A stretch of 58,173 nucleotides of DNA from Bacteroidales bacterium (lineage in GTDB: Bacteria > Bacteroidota > Bacteroidia > Bacteroidales > Muribaculaceae): contig CAJTFH010000024.1 in assembly GCA_910575545.1 (NCBI GenBank), positions 1 through 58,173 on the forward strand, read 5' to 3'. Of this stretch, positions 9,006 through 19,164 are shown piece by piece. Position 1 is the first letter of the stretch. Every line of letters begins with the position of its first letter. Position numbers and translations under genes: made by a program. A model generated the notes under the pieces. That model made no database searches. It had not been told where the DNA came from and worked only from the letters and a program-made list of their open reading frames with translations.

Positions 9006-9431
9006 ATGGCTAAGATTCTGATTATAAACGGCCCTAACCTCAATCTTCTTGGCACGAGAGAGCCTGAGGTCTACGGGCGTGTGTCGATGGAGGATTATCT
9101 GAAAGCTCTAACGGTTGATTATCCGGGGGTCGAAATAGACTATTATCAGAGCAACCATGAGGGTGATTTGATCGACCGGCTGCATGAGGCGGGATTCGAC
9201 AACGAACTGGCCGGGATTCTGTTGAATGCAGGAGCATATACCCACACCTCTCTGGCTTTGGCCGATGCAATACGCGCAATCGAGCGTCCGGTCATAGAGG
9301 TGCATATATCAAACCCTGCTGCCAGGTCTGAACCTGTGCGCCATAGGTCGATGATAGCCCCTGTGTGTCGGGGCTCTATATCCGGGTTCGGCATGGACAG
9401 CTACAGACTCGGTATAGAAGCGCTCCTGTAG
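9006..9431 (+). CDS. aroQ: 3-dehydroquinate dehydratase, type II
   Basis: Third step of the shikimate pathway: dehydration of 3-dehydroquinate by the small dodecameric type II enzyme. 141 residues from ATG 9006 (MAKILIINGPNLNLLGTREPEVYG), which contains the catalytic Tyr/Arg loop. SNHEGDLIDRLHEA, LNAGAYTHTSLALADA and the His motif EVHISN...RHRSMIAP follow. An ATG seven codons upstream overlaps the end of mrp and adds residues foreign to the family, so I reject it. Downstream is an O-methyltransferase domain. Confidence 0.95.
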   Translation: MAKILIINGPNLNLLGTREPEVYGRVSMEDYLKALTVDYPGVEIDYYQSNHEGDLIDRLHEAGFDNELAGILLNAGAYTHTSLALADAIRAIERPVIEVHISNPAARSEPVRHRSMIAPVCRGSISGFGMDSYRLGIEALL

Positions 9432-9517
9432 CGATGGCTGCTGTTTGATGAATGATGCGGACGTTTTCCCTGATATTCTGTTTTCCCTGAAATTATTGAA
9501 TCTTTCTGAATGGCGAT

Positions 9518-11053
9518 ATGGAGCAGCAGATTGAAGATTACATACTTTCGCACATCGACCCCGAGCCGGAGGTGTTGAAGCGCCTCTCGCGCGATGTGAA
9601 TCTGCGGTTGCTCTATCCGCGCATGTGTTCAGGCCATCTGCAAGGGCGTCTGTTGAAAATGCTGACGGCGATGGTCTCCCCACGGCGTGTTCTCGAAATA
9701 GGCACATATGCCGGTTATTCTGCGTTATGCATAGCCGAAGGGCTTCCCGCAGGGGGCACGATAGACACTGTGGAGATTGACGACGAGATGGAAGATTTCA
9801 TCCGTGCCAGGTTCGCCCGGTCTTCCTTCGGCGACAGGATAAAGCTCCACATCGGGGATATCGGGGATATTGCCTCGTCTCTAAGGCCGGGCTATGACAT
9901 GGTGTTTCTCGATGCCAACAAGCGCACCTATCTGAAGACTTTCAACCTGATCAGGCCATTGGTGCGGCCAGGCGGGTTTGTAATTGCCGATAACACGCTG
10001 TGGGATGGTAAAGTTGCCGATCCTGATAAGAACCACGACCCACAGACTGCGGGTGTGTGTGAGTTCAATGATTTTATAGTTTCCGACCCTTCGCTTGAAA
10101 AGGTGATTCTGCCGTTGCGCGACGGGTTGACGCTGATTCGTGTAGGTAGGCCGTTGACGAGGCGTATGGCAGTGGTGGGTATGTTCGACGGCGTTCATTC
10201 TGGTCACCGTTTCTTACTTGACGAATTGCGAGGGGCTGCGGCCGGCAGAGGGCTGTCTCCTCTTGTTGTGACTTTTTCGAATCATCCCCTTGAGGAGACT
10301 GCTCCCGACAAGGCTCCCCGGCTTTTGACTTCTACAGACGGTAAGGTGCGCCTTCTGAAGGAAGAGGGGGTTGAGCTGGTCGTGCTTCCTTTTGATAAAT
10401 CTTTGAGGATGACCTCGGCAGAGAGATTCCTGTGTATGCTCAACGCCAACTATGGGGTTGATGCAATGCTGCTCGGCTTTAACAACCGGTTCGGACATGA
10501 TGCTCCTGCGGCCTTCGATGATTATGTCAGACTGGGAAAGCGGTGCGGGATGGAGATACTGCAAGCGCCTGAATACGAATCAGGTTGCGGAAGGGTGAGT
10601 TCGTCGGTCGTGCGCGGTTTGGTTGCTTGCGGCGATATGGAGAAGGCTGCAACGCTTCTTGGGCGGCCGTATTCAATAGAGGGTGGGGTTGTTAACGGGC
10701 GGCATCTGGGTCGCACTATCGGATTCCCTACCGCTAATATTGAGGTCGGGGACCGGGTGCAGCTTCCTGCAGAGGGGGTCTATGCGGCAATGGCTGAATT
10801 ACCAGGGGGCGCAAGGCATATGGCAGTGGTCAACATAGGCCGTCGTCCTACGGTCGAGGGAGATTCTGATGCTCCTGTTAAAGTGGAGGCTCATATTATG
10901 GGCTATGCCGGAAATCTGTATGGTTGCCGTGTTGAGCTCCTGTTCCACAAACGGCTGAGAAGCGAGATGCAGTTTCTGTCGCTCGATGAATTGAAAGCCC
11001 GGATAGAAGCCGATTGCCGTGAGGCAACCGCTTTGCTCAAACCGCTGGTCTGA
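9518..11053 (+). CDS. ribF: Fusion of SAM-dependent O-methyltransferase and bifunctional riboflavin kinase/FAD synthetase
   Basis: One uninterrupted 511-codon frame. Residues 1-209 are a catechol-OMT-like methyltransferase: SAM loop VLEIGTYAGYSA (58-69), metal-site FLDANK (130-135), IADNTLW (156-162), and the usual family end RDGLTLIRV. Residues 217-511 are RibF: FAD synthetase motif GMFDGVHSGH (221-230), GFNNRFG, SSSVVRG, then riboflavin kinase GRTIGFPTANIE and VVNIGRRPTV. RibF makes FMN and FAD from riboflavin. An internal ATG at 10166 matches the normal RibF start, so a separate RibF could also be made by internal initiation. No stop or frameshift separates the halves. The methyltransferase substrate is unknown. 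Confidence 0.9.
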   Translation: MEQQIEDYILSHIDPEPEVLKRLSRDVNLRLLYPRMCSGHLQGRLLKMLTAMVSPRRVLEIGTYAGYSALCIAEGLPAGGTIDTVEIDDEMEDFIRARFARSSFGDRIKLHIGDIGDIASSLRPGYDMVFLDANKRTYLKTFNLIRPLVRPGGFVIADNTLWDGKVADPDKNHDPQTAGVCEFNDFIVSDPSLEKVILPLRDGLTLIRVGRPLTRRMAVVGMFDGVHSGHRFLLDELRGAAAGRGLSPLVVTFSNHPLEETAPDKAPRLLTSTDGKVRLLKEEGVELVVLPFDKSLRMTSAERFLCMLNANYGVDAMLLGFNNRFGHDAPAAFDDYVRLGKRCGMEILQAPEYESGCGRVSSSVVRGLVACGDMEKAATLLGRPYSIEGGVVNGRHLGRTIGFPTANIEVGDRVQLPAEGVYAAMAELPGGARHMAVVNIGRRPTVEGDSDAPVKVEAHIMGYAGNLYGCRVELLFHKRLRSEMQFLSLDELKARIEADCREATALLKPLV

Positions 11054-11102
11054 AAACTGGTTGGATTTGGAGATCTTACTGATAGTTAGAGGGTTGTTCC
11101 GG

Positions 11103-11127
11103 TATAAGTGTATAAAATACACTTATA
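11103..11127. promoter_or_regulatory. Palindrome upstream of the arabinose operon, candidate AraR operator
   Basis: TATAAGTGTA (11103-11112) and TACACTTATA (11118-11127) form a perfect 10-bp inverted repeat around TAAAA. It lies 23 nt upstream of the galM promoter, ahead of the first gene of an operon that encodes its own AraR. Operator function is inferred from position and symmetry. Confidence 0.5.
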
Positions 11128-11150
11128 TGTTGTAAAACATGTCTTGAAAT

Positions 11151-11181
11151 TTGCCCATCAAGCTGATGCTCTGTAATTTTA
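11151..11181 (+). promoter_or_regulatory. Promoter of the galM-araB operon
   Basis: TTG at 11151-11153, exactly 20 nt, then TAATTTTA at 11174-11181 (one mismatch to TAnnTTTG). It is 37 nt ahead of the galM ATG. Confidence 0.5.
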
Positions 11182-11218
11182 CGCGCTGAAACTAAAACTT
11201 TAAACTATTTCCCAAATA

Positions 11219-12379
11219 ATGAAAAAATCAGGCTTGTTGCTCCCGTCTCTCGCTCTTGCAGGGCTTTGCGCCTGCAATGGCGGCAAGGAAGCTCCCCAGT
11301 TGACCCTTTCGGGCCTTGACCCTCAGAAATTCGTGGCAGAATACGATGGTGACTCAACCGCGCTCTATACCCTCAAGAACGACAAGGGTATGGAAGTCTG
11401 CATAACCAATTTCGGTGGCCGCATTGTCAGCATCATGGTTCCGGATCGTGAAGGAAACATGAAAGACGTGGTGCTTGGTTTCGACAGCATCCAGGCATAT
11501 TTCCCGGAAATCAACGGAAGCGATTTCGGCGCAGCCATAGGACGCTATGCAAACCGCATAAACCAGGGGCGTTTCGTTCTTGACGGCGACACAATGAAAC
11601 TCCCACAGAATAACTACGGGCATTGCCTCCATGGCGGAACGGATATGGGCACAAAGGGATGGCAGTATCGCGTATATAGCGCCACTCAGCCTAACGACAC
11701 AACCCTTGAGCTTTCAATCGTGTCGCCCGACGGCGACAACGGCTTCCCGGGCACCGTAAACGCCACTGTAACCTATACTCTCAAAGCCGATAACGCGCTG
11801 GCAATTGCCTACAGGGCCACCACCGACAAAAAGACCGTTATAAATCTGACCAATCACTCCTATTTCAACCTGTCGGGCAATCCTGAAAAGCCGATTACAG
11901 ATGAAATTCTTTGGGTCAATGCCGACGCTTTCACTCCGGTTGACAGCACTTTCATGACTACCGGCGATATCGTGACCGTTGAAAACACTCCTATGGATTT
12001 CCGCACAGCCAAGGCCATCGGCCGCGACATTGAAGCCGACTACATTCAGGTTCGTAACGGCAAAGGGTATGACCACAACTGGGTTCTCAACACCGCCGGC
12101 GACATGTCGCAACCGGCTCTCCGCCTTGAAGATCCCCAGACCGGAATCGTGCTGGAAATGATGACCGACGAACCGGGCGTGCAGATTTATACCGGCAACT
12201 TCCTCGATGGCACTGTGACCGGCAAGAAGGGGATAACCTACAACCATCGCACTGCCGTCTGCTTCGAATCACAGCACTATCCCGACAGCCCCAACAAACC
12301 ACAGTGGCCTTCTGTAGTGCTCAATCCCGGTGATACATACCAGAGTAACTGCATCTATAAATTTTCTGTAGCAGAATAA
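11219..12379 (+). CDS. galM: Aldose 1-epimerase (mutarotase), lipoprotein
   Basis: Interconverts alpha and beta anomers of free sugars; here probably L-arabinose before uptake or isomerisation. The 386 residues start with a lipoprotein signal (LCAC lipobox, about residues 16-19), so the enzyme would be anchored facing the periplasm. Family motifs: NFGGRIVSIMVPDREG, GRYANRINQGRF, catalytic-His region LTNHSYFNLSG, GYDHNWVL, YTGNFLDG, and the Glu-containing CFESQHYPDSPN. First gene of the arabinose cluster, matching the araM position known from Bacteroides. Confidence 0.93.
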   Translation: MKKSGLLLPSLALAGLCACNGGKEAPQLTLSGLDPQKFVAEYDGDSTALYTLKNDKGMEVCITNFGGRIVSIMVPDREGNMKDVVLGFDSIQAYFPEINGSDFGAAIGRYANRINQGRFVLDGDTMKLPQNNYGHCLHGGTDMGTKGWQYRVYSATQPNDTTLELSIVSPDGDNGFPGTVNATVTYTLKADNALAIAYRATTDKKTVINLTNHSYFNLSGNPEKPITDEILWVNADAFTPVDSTFMTTGDIVTVENTPMDFRTAKAIGRDIEADYIQVRNGKGYDHNWVLNTAGDMSQPALRLEDPQTGIVLEMMTDEPGVQIYTGNFLDGTVTGKKGITYNHRTAVCFESQHYPDSPNKPQWPSVVLNPGDTYQSNCIYKFSVAE

Positions 12380-12518
12380 TAGATTGTTTGATTTTTCAAA
12401 ATCAGTAACAGTCTCGACAACCTGCGAGGGCGATTGCAACACGCTAAAAAAGCAAGTGTTAAGTTCCGACACACATTAATATGCCCTTAATGAGCCGCCC
12501 TCCTCAATTCGTCTAAGA

Positions 12519-12558
12519 GAGCACCGGTCAAGCTGGTTTAACCGGTAGGCCGGTGCTC
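12519..12558 (+). other. Stem-loop between galM and the transporter gene
   Basis: GAGCACCGG (12519-12527) pairs with CCGGTGCTC (12550-12558), with a smaller inner stem (CTGGT/ACCGG). No T-run follows, so this is more likely a processing or stability element in the mRNA than a full terminator. The rest of the 230-bp gap holds nothing I recognise. Confidence 0.45.
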
Positions 12559-12609
12559 CATTACTTCGGCATATTGTTTTCATATCAACCATAATCACAA
12601 TTTAATATC

Positions 12610-14295
12610 ATGCAATTACTTGACTGGATTGTCATAGCCCTGTTTTTTGTAGCCCTGATAGGGATTATTTGGTGGGTTATGCGTCAGAAACAGAACAATG
12701 CCGCCGACTATTTCCTGGGCGGCAAAGACGCTACCTGGATTGCCATCGGTGCGTCGATTTTCGCGTCAAATATCGGATCGGAACATCTCATCGGTCTTGC
12801 CGGTTCGGGAGCATCATCGGGCATGGCCATGGCCCATTGGGAAATCCAGGGGTGGATGATTCTGATTCTCGGCTGGGTGTTTGTGCCTTTCTACACGCGC
12901 TCTATGGTCTACACCATGCCTGAGTTCCTTGAAAAACGTTTCAACCCCCAATCCCGCACAATTCTTGCCACCATATCGCTTATCAGCTATGTGTTGACAA
13001 AAGTTGCCGTGACAGTCTATGCCGGAGGGCTGGTTTTCCAGCAGGTATTCGGAATCAATACCCTTTGGGGCATTGATTTCTTCTGGATTGCAGCCGTGGG
13101 GCTGGTGCTTATCACAGCGCTCTATACCGTGTTCGGCGGCATGAAATCGGTGTTATACACATCTGTGCTCCAGACCCCCATCCTGCTGTTGGGTTCGCTT
13201 ATCATACTGGTGCTTGGCCTGAAGGAGCTCGGCGGCTGGGATGAAATGATGCGCATCTGCTCGTCTGTTAAGGCCAACGAATATGGCGACACCATGACCA
13301 ATCTGATCCGCGACAACCGCGATGCCAATTTCCCCTGGCTCGGCGCTTTGGTGGGTTCGGCTGTGATAGGTTTCTGGTACTGGTGTACCGACCAGTTCAT
13401 TGTGCAGCGTGCGCTCTCCGGAAAAAACGAGCGTGAGGCCCGCAGGGGTACGATTTTTGGAGCATATCTCAAACTGTTGCCGGTATTCCTGTTCCTTATT
13501 CCTGGCATGATTGCCTTCGCGCTTCATCAGAATCTCGGCGATTTCCTGCCGATGCTTCCTAACGGGGCGCCCAACTCCGATGCCGCTTTCCCCACTTTGG
13601 TGGCGAAATTGTTGCCTGCCGGAGTTAAAGGCTTGATTGTATGCGGCATTCTGGCAGCGCTTATGTCGTCGCTGGCTTCGTTGTTCAATTCATCGGCCGC
13701 CCTGTTCACAATCGACTTCTACCAGCGTCTGCGTCCGAAAACCGATCCTAAGAAACTCGTGCGCATCGGTCAGGTTGCAACCGTGGTGATTGTTGTTCTC
13801 GGAATTCTCTGGATTCCAGTGATGCGGTCGGTAGGAGATGTGCTTTATCTCTACCTGCAGGATGTGCAGTCGGTGCTTGCTCCGGGCATTGCCGCCGCAT
13901 TCCTGATTGGAATATTGTGGAAACGTGCTTCTGCCCAGGGGGGTATGTGGGCTCTCCTTTCGGGGCTTATCATCGGTCTGACCCGCCTGGGGGCGAAAGT
14001 TTACTACAGCAATACTGAAACCGGCGGCGCCGATCCCAGCTGGTTCCAGTATGTTTTCTATGATTGCAACTGGCTGTTCTTCTGCGGGTGGATGCTTGTG
14101 TTCTGCCTGGCCGTTGGTGTGGTTGTCTCCCTCTGTACCAAAGCCCCTGCTCCTGAGAAAATCAAGGGTCTGGTGTTCGGCACATCAACACCCGAACAAC
14201 GCCTGGCGACCCGTCAGAGCTGGAACCACTGGGATATTATCCACTCGATAATAATTCTCGGTATTACCGTTGCGTTCTATATCTATTTCTGGTAA
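12610..14295 (+). CDS. Sodium/solute symporter (SSS family), probable L-arabinose transporter
   Basis: 561-residue inner-membrane protein with about 14 hydrophobic helices, typical of the SGLT group of the solute:sodium symporter family. Seen: YFLGGKDATWIAIGASIFASNIGSEH, the SGLT-type YTVFGGMKSVLYTSVLQTP, and FWYWCTDQFIVQRALSGKN. The protein should import sugar with Na+. Substrate cannot be read from sequence; its place between galM and araR-araD-araA-araB points to L-arabinose (the araP position in Bacteroides). Start ATG fits the first helix. Confidence 0.9.
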   Translation: MQLLDWIVIALFFVALIGIIWWVMRQKQNNAADYFLGGKDATWIAIGASIFASNIGSEHLIGLAGSGASSGMAMAHWEIQGWMILILGWVFVPFYTRSMVYTMPEFLEKRFNPQSRTILATISLISYVLTKVAVTVYAGGLVFQQVFGINTLWGIDFFWIAAVGLVLITALYTVFGGMKSVLYTSVLQTPILLLGSLIILVLGLKELGGWDEMMRICSSVKANEYGDTMTNLIRDNRDANFPWLGALVGSAVIGFWYWCTDQFIVQRALSGKNEREARRGTIFGAYLKLLPVFLFLIPGMIAFALHQNLGDFLPMLPNGAPNSDAAFPTLVAKLLPAGVKGLIVCGILAALMSSLASLFNSSAALFTIDFYQRLRPKTDPKKLVRIGQVATVVIVVLGILWIPVMRSVGDVLYLYLQDVQSVLAPGIAAAFLIGILWKRASAQGGMWALLSGLIIGLTRLGAKVYYSNTETGGADPSWFQYVFYDCNWLFFCGWMLVFCLAVGVVVSLCTKAPAPEKIKGLVFGTSTPEQRLATRQSWNHWDIIHSIIILGITVAFYIYFW

Positions 14296-14368
14296 ATATG
14301 AACCCTGATTTCCGCAGCCGGTTGGTAAGGGATCCGGCTGCGGGATGTAACCTGTAGATGCTCTGGAT

Positions 14369-15046
14369 ATGACGGAATATTATTCGCAACACGACAGGTT
14401 GTTTGTGGCTGTCGATTGCATTATTTTCGGACTGAACCACGGCGATTTGAGCTTATTGCTGACCAAGCGCCGTTTCGAGCCTGAAAAGGGGAAGTGGTCG
14501 CTTATGGGCGGTTTTGTGGAAGCCGACGAAAGTGTGGAAGCTGCCGCCCAAAGGGTGCTCCATGATTTGACAGGCCTTCACGATGTGTATATGGAGCAGG
14601 TAGGCGCATTCGGCGCTGTAGACCGCGATCCCGGTGAGCGTGTGGTTTCTGTGGCATATTACGCCTTGATAAATTTCGACGACCTCGACCGCGAGGCTAT
14701 GGAAAAGCTCGATGCCCGTTGGATAGGAATCAACGAGTTGCCCCCGCTTTGTTTCGACCATCCCGAAATGATTGCCAAAGCCCGCAGAGCCCTTCGACGG
14801 AGGTTCTCAACAGAGCCTGCCGCTTTCAGGCTGCTTCCCAAGCTGTTCACGATGTCGCAGATGCAGAGCCTGTATGAGACTATCCTCGATGAGGAGGTCG
14901 ATAAGCGGAATTTCCGCAAAAGGGTGGCCGAATTGAGATGTGTTGTCCCGACAAATCTGATTGACAAACGAGGCTCGCGCAGAGGGGCGCGTCTGTTCCG
15001 TTTCGATGTCGAGGAGTTCCGCCAGCATCCTCAGTTTAAATTATGA
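14369..15046 (+). CDS. araR: NUDIX-domain transcriptional regulator AraR
   Basis: 225 residues: an N-terminal NUDIX-fold domain (about 8-140) joined to a C-terminal winged helix (about 150-225), the layout of the NrtR/AraR group. The NUDIX box is degenerate (GGFVEADESVEAAAQRVLHDLTGL; the catalytic REUxEE is RVLHDL), so it should bind but not hydrolyse its ligand. In Bacteroides the homologue represses the arabinose genes and is released by L-arabinose. Its location inside the ara cluster supports the same role here. The likely operator is the palindrome at 11103-11127. Confidence 0.9.
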   Translation: MTEYYSQHDRLFVAVDCIIFGLNHGDLSLLLTKRRFEPEKGKWSLMGGFVEADESVEAAAQRVLHDLTGLHDVYMEQVGAFGAVDRDPGERVVSVAYYALINFDDLDREAMEKLDARWIGINELPPLCFDHPEMIAKARRALRRRFSTEPAAFRLLPKLFTMSQMQSLYETILDEEVDKRNFRKRVAELRCVVPTNLIDKRGSRRGARLFRFDVEEFRQHPQFKL

Positions 15047-15183
15047 ATGCGCTTTTGGTTTGCGCCTCTTTTTAGGGAGAGCCAAGATTTATCCCTATGA
15101 TTAATTAGAGGTTATGACCGGGATAAGAGGCTGTGAATAATGTGAATATCTATTTTAACTAATCTGAATCAAATCTGAATGAC

Positions 15184-15876
15184 ATGCTTGAAGAACTGAA
15201 AGAAAAGGTCTACCGCGCCAATATGGAGCTGGTTGCCCACGGACTGGTGATTTTCACCTGGGGCAATGTGTCGGGGATCGACCGCGAAAAAGGGCTGGTT
15301 GTGATAAAACCCAGTGGTGTTGACTACGACACCATGAAAGCGTCGGATATGGTTGTTATCGACCTCGCCACAGGCAAGGTTGTCGAGGGCGATTTACGCC
15401 CGTCGTCTGACACTCCCACGCATCTGGAGCTTTACCGCTCGTTTCCCGAAATCGGCGGGGTGGTGCATACGCATTCCACCTATGCCACAGCTTGGGCACA
15501 GGCCGGAAAAGATATACCGAATATCGGCACCACCCATGCCGACTATTTCCACGATGCAATTCCCTGCACTGCCGACATGACCGCCGGTGAGGTTGGGGGT
15601 GACTATGAGCTTGAAACCGGCCGGGTGATTGTGAAGCGTTTCGAGGGTCTGAATCCTATTCACACTCCGGGTGTGCTGGTCAAAAACCATGGGCCGTTCA
15701 GCTGGGGAAAGACCCCGGCCGAGGCGGTGCATAATGCCGTGGTTATGGAGCAGGTGGCGAAAATGGCTTTTATCGCATATGGCGTTAACCCTTCGTTGAC
15801 CATGAATCAGCTGCTTATTGAAAAGCATTTCAACCGCAAACATGGCCCGAATGCATATTATGGCCAGAAGAAGTAA
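15184..15876 (+). CDS. araD: L-ribulose-5-phosphate 4-epimerase
   Basis: Last step of the bacterial L-arabinose route, giving D-xylulose 5-phosphate. 230-residue class II aldolase/epimerase fold with zinc ligands in [12 protein letters not shown] and the later His in [16 protein letters not shown] and the N-terminal [12 protein letters not shown] also match AraD. Normal length and start. Third enzyme-class gene of the operon, 114 nt before araA; that gap holds one copy of the 35-bp repeat at 15906-15940. Confidence 0.95.
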   Translation: MLEELKEKVYRANMELVAHGLVIFTWGNVSGIDREKGLVVIKPSGVDYDTMKASDMVVIDLATGKVVEGDLRPSSDTPTHLELYRSFPEIGGVVHTHSTYATAWAQAGKDIPNIGTTHADYFHDAIPCTADMTAGEVGGDYELETGRVIVKRFEGLNPIHTPGVLVKNHGPFSWGKTPAEAVHNAVVMEQVAKMAFIAYGVNPSLTMNQLLIEKHFNRKHGPNAYYGQKK

Positions 15877-15905
15877 GAAGTTTGGGGAGGGCTTGGGTTT
15901 ATTAT

Positions 15906-15940
15906 GATTTATAAATCTTATAGGAGTTATAAGTCATATA
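15906..15940. repeat. 35-bp intergenic repeat, copy 1 (araD/araA)
   Basis: GATTTATAAATC-N-TATA-N4-TTATAAGTC-R-TATA; 29 of 35 positions match copy 2 at 19165-19199, after araB. The two copies flank araA-araB. Confidence 0.65.
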
Positions 15941-15990
15941 TAGCCCGGTTATCAAGAAAATACTAACCTGAAAAATAGAATTGAAAAGAG

Positions 15991-17532
15991 ATGAAAACGT
16001 TTGATAGCTATGAAGTGTGGTGGGTGACCGGTGCGCAGCTCCTCTATGGTGGCGATGCCGTGGTTGCAGTCGACAGCCATTCAAAAGAGATGGTTGAAGG
16101 GCTTAATAATTCCGGAAACCTGCCGGTGAAAGTGGTCTATAAGGGAACTGCCAATTCCTCGAAAGAGGTGCTTGAGGTGATGAAGGCTGCCAACAACGAC
16201 CAACGTTGTGTCGGTGTGATTACCTGGATGCACACGTTCTCCCCTGCCAAGATGTGGATTCATGGTCTCCAGCAGTTGCGCAAGCCTTTGCTCCATTTCC
16301 ACACCCAATATAATGCCGAGATTCCATGGAACGATATCGACATGGATTTTATGAATCTCAATCAGAGCGCGCACGGCGACCGGGAGTTCGGCCATATATG
16401 CGCGCGTATGCGTCTGCGCCGTAAGGTGGTGGTGGGCCATTGGACTGATCCTGAGGCTCAGAAACATATTGCCGTGTGGCAGCGTGTGGCAGCGGCCTGG
16501 GCTGACGCTCAGGATATGCTCATCTTGCGTTTCGGCGACCAGATGAACAACGTGGCCGTTACCGACGGCGACAAAGTTGAGGCTGAGCAACGCCTGGGCT
16601 ACCATGTCGACTATACTCCGGTCAGCGAGCTGATGGAGCATTATAAACGGGTGGCCGATGCCGATGTGGATGCTCTTGTCGCCACATATTTCAAGGAATA
16701 CGACCATGCCCCCGAACTCGAGGATAAGGCCGGTGAAGGCTATCAGAAAGTGTGGAATTCGGCAAAAGCCGAACTGGCGCTCCGCTCGATTCTGACTGAA
16801 AAGGGGGCTAAAGGTTTCACCACCAACTTCGACGATCTCGGCACAAACGACATCAACGACCCGAAATTTGTTGGTTTCGACCAGATTCCCGGCCTCGCCT
16901 CCCAGCGTCTGATGGCCGAAGGCTACGGTTTTGGAGCTGAGGGTGACTGGAAGTCGGCAGCCCTCTACCGCACAGTGTGGTTCATGTCGCAGGGGCTGCC
17001 CAAAGGATGTTCGTTCCTCGAAGACTACACTCTGAATTTCAACGGCAAGGAAAGCTCGATTCTGCAGTCACACATGCTTGAGGTCTGCCCGCTGATTGCC
17101 GCTGAGCGCCCGCGCCTCGAAGTGCATTTCCTTGGTATAGGCATCCGAAAGAGCCCTACAGCCAGGTTGGTGTTCACTTCCAAGCCTGATAATGGCATCA
17201 CTGCAACCGTAGTTGATATGGGCAACCGGTTCCGCCTGATTGTCAATGATGTTAAGTGCATCGAGCCTAAGCCGCTCCCCAAACTGCCTGTGGCTTCAGC
17301 TCTGTGGATTCCTATGCCCGACTTTGAAACCGGGGCAGGTGCGTGGATTCTTGCCGGAGGCACCCACCATTCGTGCTTCTCTTATGACCTCACACCTGAG
17401 TATTGGGAAGACTATGCTGAGATTGCCGGCATCGAAATGCTCCATATCAACAAAGACACCACCATCGCCGGGTTTAAGAACGAGATGCGGTGGAACGAGG
17501 TTTATTACATGCTTAACAAGTCGCTTCAGTGA
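15991..17532 (+). CDS. araA: L-arabinose isomerase
   Basis: Converts L-arabinose to L-ribulose; Mn2+-dependent cytoplasmic enzyme. 513 residues, close to the usual ~500. Recognisable blocks are [14 protein letters not shown] at the N-terminus, [24 protein letters not shown], and the C-terminal [10 protein letters not shown] that contributes a metal or substrate His. The 3' end overlaps a possible GTG start of araB by 4 nt, a sign of tight coupling. Confidence 0.97.
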   Translation: MKTFDSYEVWWVTGAQLLYGGDAVVAVDSHSKEMVEGLNNSGNLPVKVVYKGTANSSKEVLEVMKAANNDQRCVGVITWMHTFSPAKMWIHGLQQLRKPLLHFHTQYNAEIPWNDIDMDFMNLNQSAHGDREFGHICARMRLRRKVVVGHWTDPEAQKHIAVWQRVAAAWADAQDMLILRFGDQMNNVAVTDGDKVEAEQRLGYHVDYTPVSELMEHYKRVADADVDALVATYFKEYDHAPELEDKAGEGYQKVWNSAKAELALRSILTEKGAKGFTTNFDDLGTNDINDPKFVGFDQIPGLASQRLMAEGYGFGAEGDWKSAALYRTVWFMSQGLPKGCSFLEDYTLNFNGKESSILQSHMLEVCPLIAAERPRLEVHFLGIGIRKSPTARLVFTSKPDNGITATVVDMGNRFRLIVNDVKCIEPKPLPKLPVASALWIPMPDFETGAGAWILAGGTHHSCFSYDLTPEYWEDYAEIAGIEMLHINKDTTIAGFKNEMRWNEVYYMLNKSLQ

Positions 17533-17540
17533 GAGAGGTT

Positions 17541-19142
17541 ATGAAGGCTGATGCAAAAAAAACTATAGAACAGGGTAAGGCCGTGCTCGGAATCGAGTTC
17601 GGCTCTACCCGCATCAAGGCTGTGCTCGTCGACACGGAGAACCGCCCGATAGCGCAGGGTTCTCATGAATGGGAAAACCAGCTTGCCGACGGATTGTGGA
17701 CCTACAGCACCGAAGCTATATGGAGCGGTTTGCAACAGTGCTATGCCGACCTCCAGGCCGATGTGCGCCGGCTCTATGGCGTTGAAATAATCAAACTCGG
17801 AGGAATCGGCATAAGCGCTATGATGCATGGATATATGCCTTTCAATGCCGCCGGTGAGTTGCTTGTGCCTTTCCGCACATGGCGCAACACAAACACAGGC
17901 CGCGCAGCTGCCGAACTGTCTGAGCTGTTTGTGTTCAATATCCCTTTGCGGTGGAGCATCTCCCACCTCTATCAGGCAATTCTCGAAGATGAGCCGCATG
18001 TGAGAGATATAGCGTTTCTGACAACCCTCGCCGGTTATATACATTGGAAGCTAACCGGAGAGAAAGTGCTCGGTGTGGGCGACGCTTCTGGAATGTTGCC
18101 GGTTGACTCGGCCACATGTGATTATTCCGCAGGTATGACGCGGATTTTCGACAGTATACTCGCCAATCGCAAACTGCCGTTCCGTCTCGAGGAGATTCTT
18201 CCACGTGTGCTGACAGCCGGTGTAGAGGCCGGTCGCCTCACCGCCGAAGGTGCTGCGCTGCTTGATGTGTCTGGCAAACTGGAGGCTGGGGTGCCGTTCT
18301 GCCCGCCCGAGGGTGATGCCGGCACAGGGATGGTTGCCACCAACGCGGTGCGTAAACGCACCGGCAATGTGTCGGCCGGCACATCTTCCTTCTCGATGAT
18401 AGTGCTGGAAAAAGAATTGTCGAAACCCTATGAGGAAATCGATATGGTGACGACTCCCGACGGCGCTCCTGTGGCTATGGTGCATTGCAACAACTGCACA
18501 TCTGACCTCAATGCCTGGGTTGGCCTTTTCAAGGAATACCAGCAGCTGCTCGGGGTGGAGGTTGACATGAACGACCTGTTCGGGAAGCTCTATAATGCGG
18601 CTCTTGAGGGGGACCCTGATTGTGGTGGCCTTTTGGCCTATAATTATTTCTCAGGTGAACCTGTCGTGGGGTTGGCTGATGGACGACCACTGTTTGTGCG
18701 TTCTGCAACAGACCGCTTCAATCTGGCAAACTTCATGCGTGCCAATCTCTATGCATCTGTGGCGGTGTTGAAAATCGGCAATGACATCCTGTTTAATGAG
18801 GAGAAGGTCGGCGTTGACCGTCTGACCGGCCATGGAGGCCTGTTCAAGACGCCCGGTGTTGGTCAGCGTATTCTGGCCGCCGCCCTTAATTCTCCCATTT
18901 CAGTGATGGAGACCGCTGGAGAGGGTGGCGCCTGGGGCATAGCCCTTCTGGCATCGTTCATGGTCAGCAATCCCGACAGGCAGACGTTGCCCAAGTGGCT
19001 CGATGAGCAGGTGTTCAAGGGCAACGAAGGTGTTGAGATATCACCTGTTGCCAAGGATGTTGCCGGATTTAACGCCTATATTGAGAGCTACCGGTGTGGC
19101 CTTGCCATCGAGAAGGCTGCTATAGAGAACAAAAGCTGTTAA
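17541..19142 (+). CDS. araB: FGGY-family carbohydrate kinase, L-ribulokinase
   Basis: Phosphorylates L-ribulose to L-ribulose 5-phosphate. The 533 residues contain the FGGY-kinase phosphate site [14 protein letters not shown] near the N-terminus, [14 protein letters not shown], and the C-terminal adenosine site [15 protein letters not shown] use the ATG at 17541, eight nt after the araA stop; a GTG at 17529 would overlap araA. By sequence alone it could be called xylulokinase-like, as Bacteroidetes AraB is distant from E. coli AraB; the operon decides the call. Confidence 0.9.
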   Translation: MKADAKKTIEQGKAVLGIEFGSTRIKAVLVDTENRPIAQGSHEWENQLADGLWTYSTEAIWSGLQQCYADLQADVRRLYGVEIIKLGGIGISAMMHGYMPFNAAGELLVPFRTWRNTNTGRAAAELSELFVFNIPLRWSISHLYQAILEDEPHVRDIAFLTTLAGYIHWKLTGEKVLGVGDASGMLPVDSATCDYSAGMTRIFDSILANRKLPFRLEEILPRVLTAGVEAGRLTAEGAALLDVSGKLEAGVPFCPPEGDAGTGMVATNAVRKRTGNVSAGTSSFSMIVLEKELSKPYEEIDMVTTPDGAPVAMVHCNNCTSDLNAWVGLFKEYQQLLGVEVDMNDLFGKLYNAALEGDPDCGGLLAYNYFSGEPVVGLADGRPLFVRSATDRFNLANFMRANLYASVAVLKIGNDILFNEEKVGVDRLTGHGGLFKTPGVGQRILAAALNSPISVMETAGEGGAWGIALLASFMVSNPDRQTLPKWLDEQVFKGNEGVEISPVAKDVAGFNAYIESYRCGLAIEKAAIENKSC

Positions 19143-19164
19143 GGCGGTAATAGCGGTCATATAA

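Noticed and set aside
10130-10170. Frameshift or missing stop between the methyltransferase and RibF
   Set aside because: The sequence as given has one open frame with a plausible linker, so I report a fusion; raw reads would be needed to prove an error.
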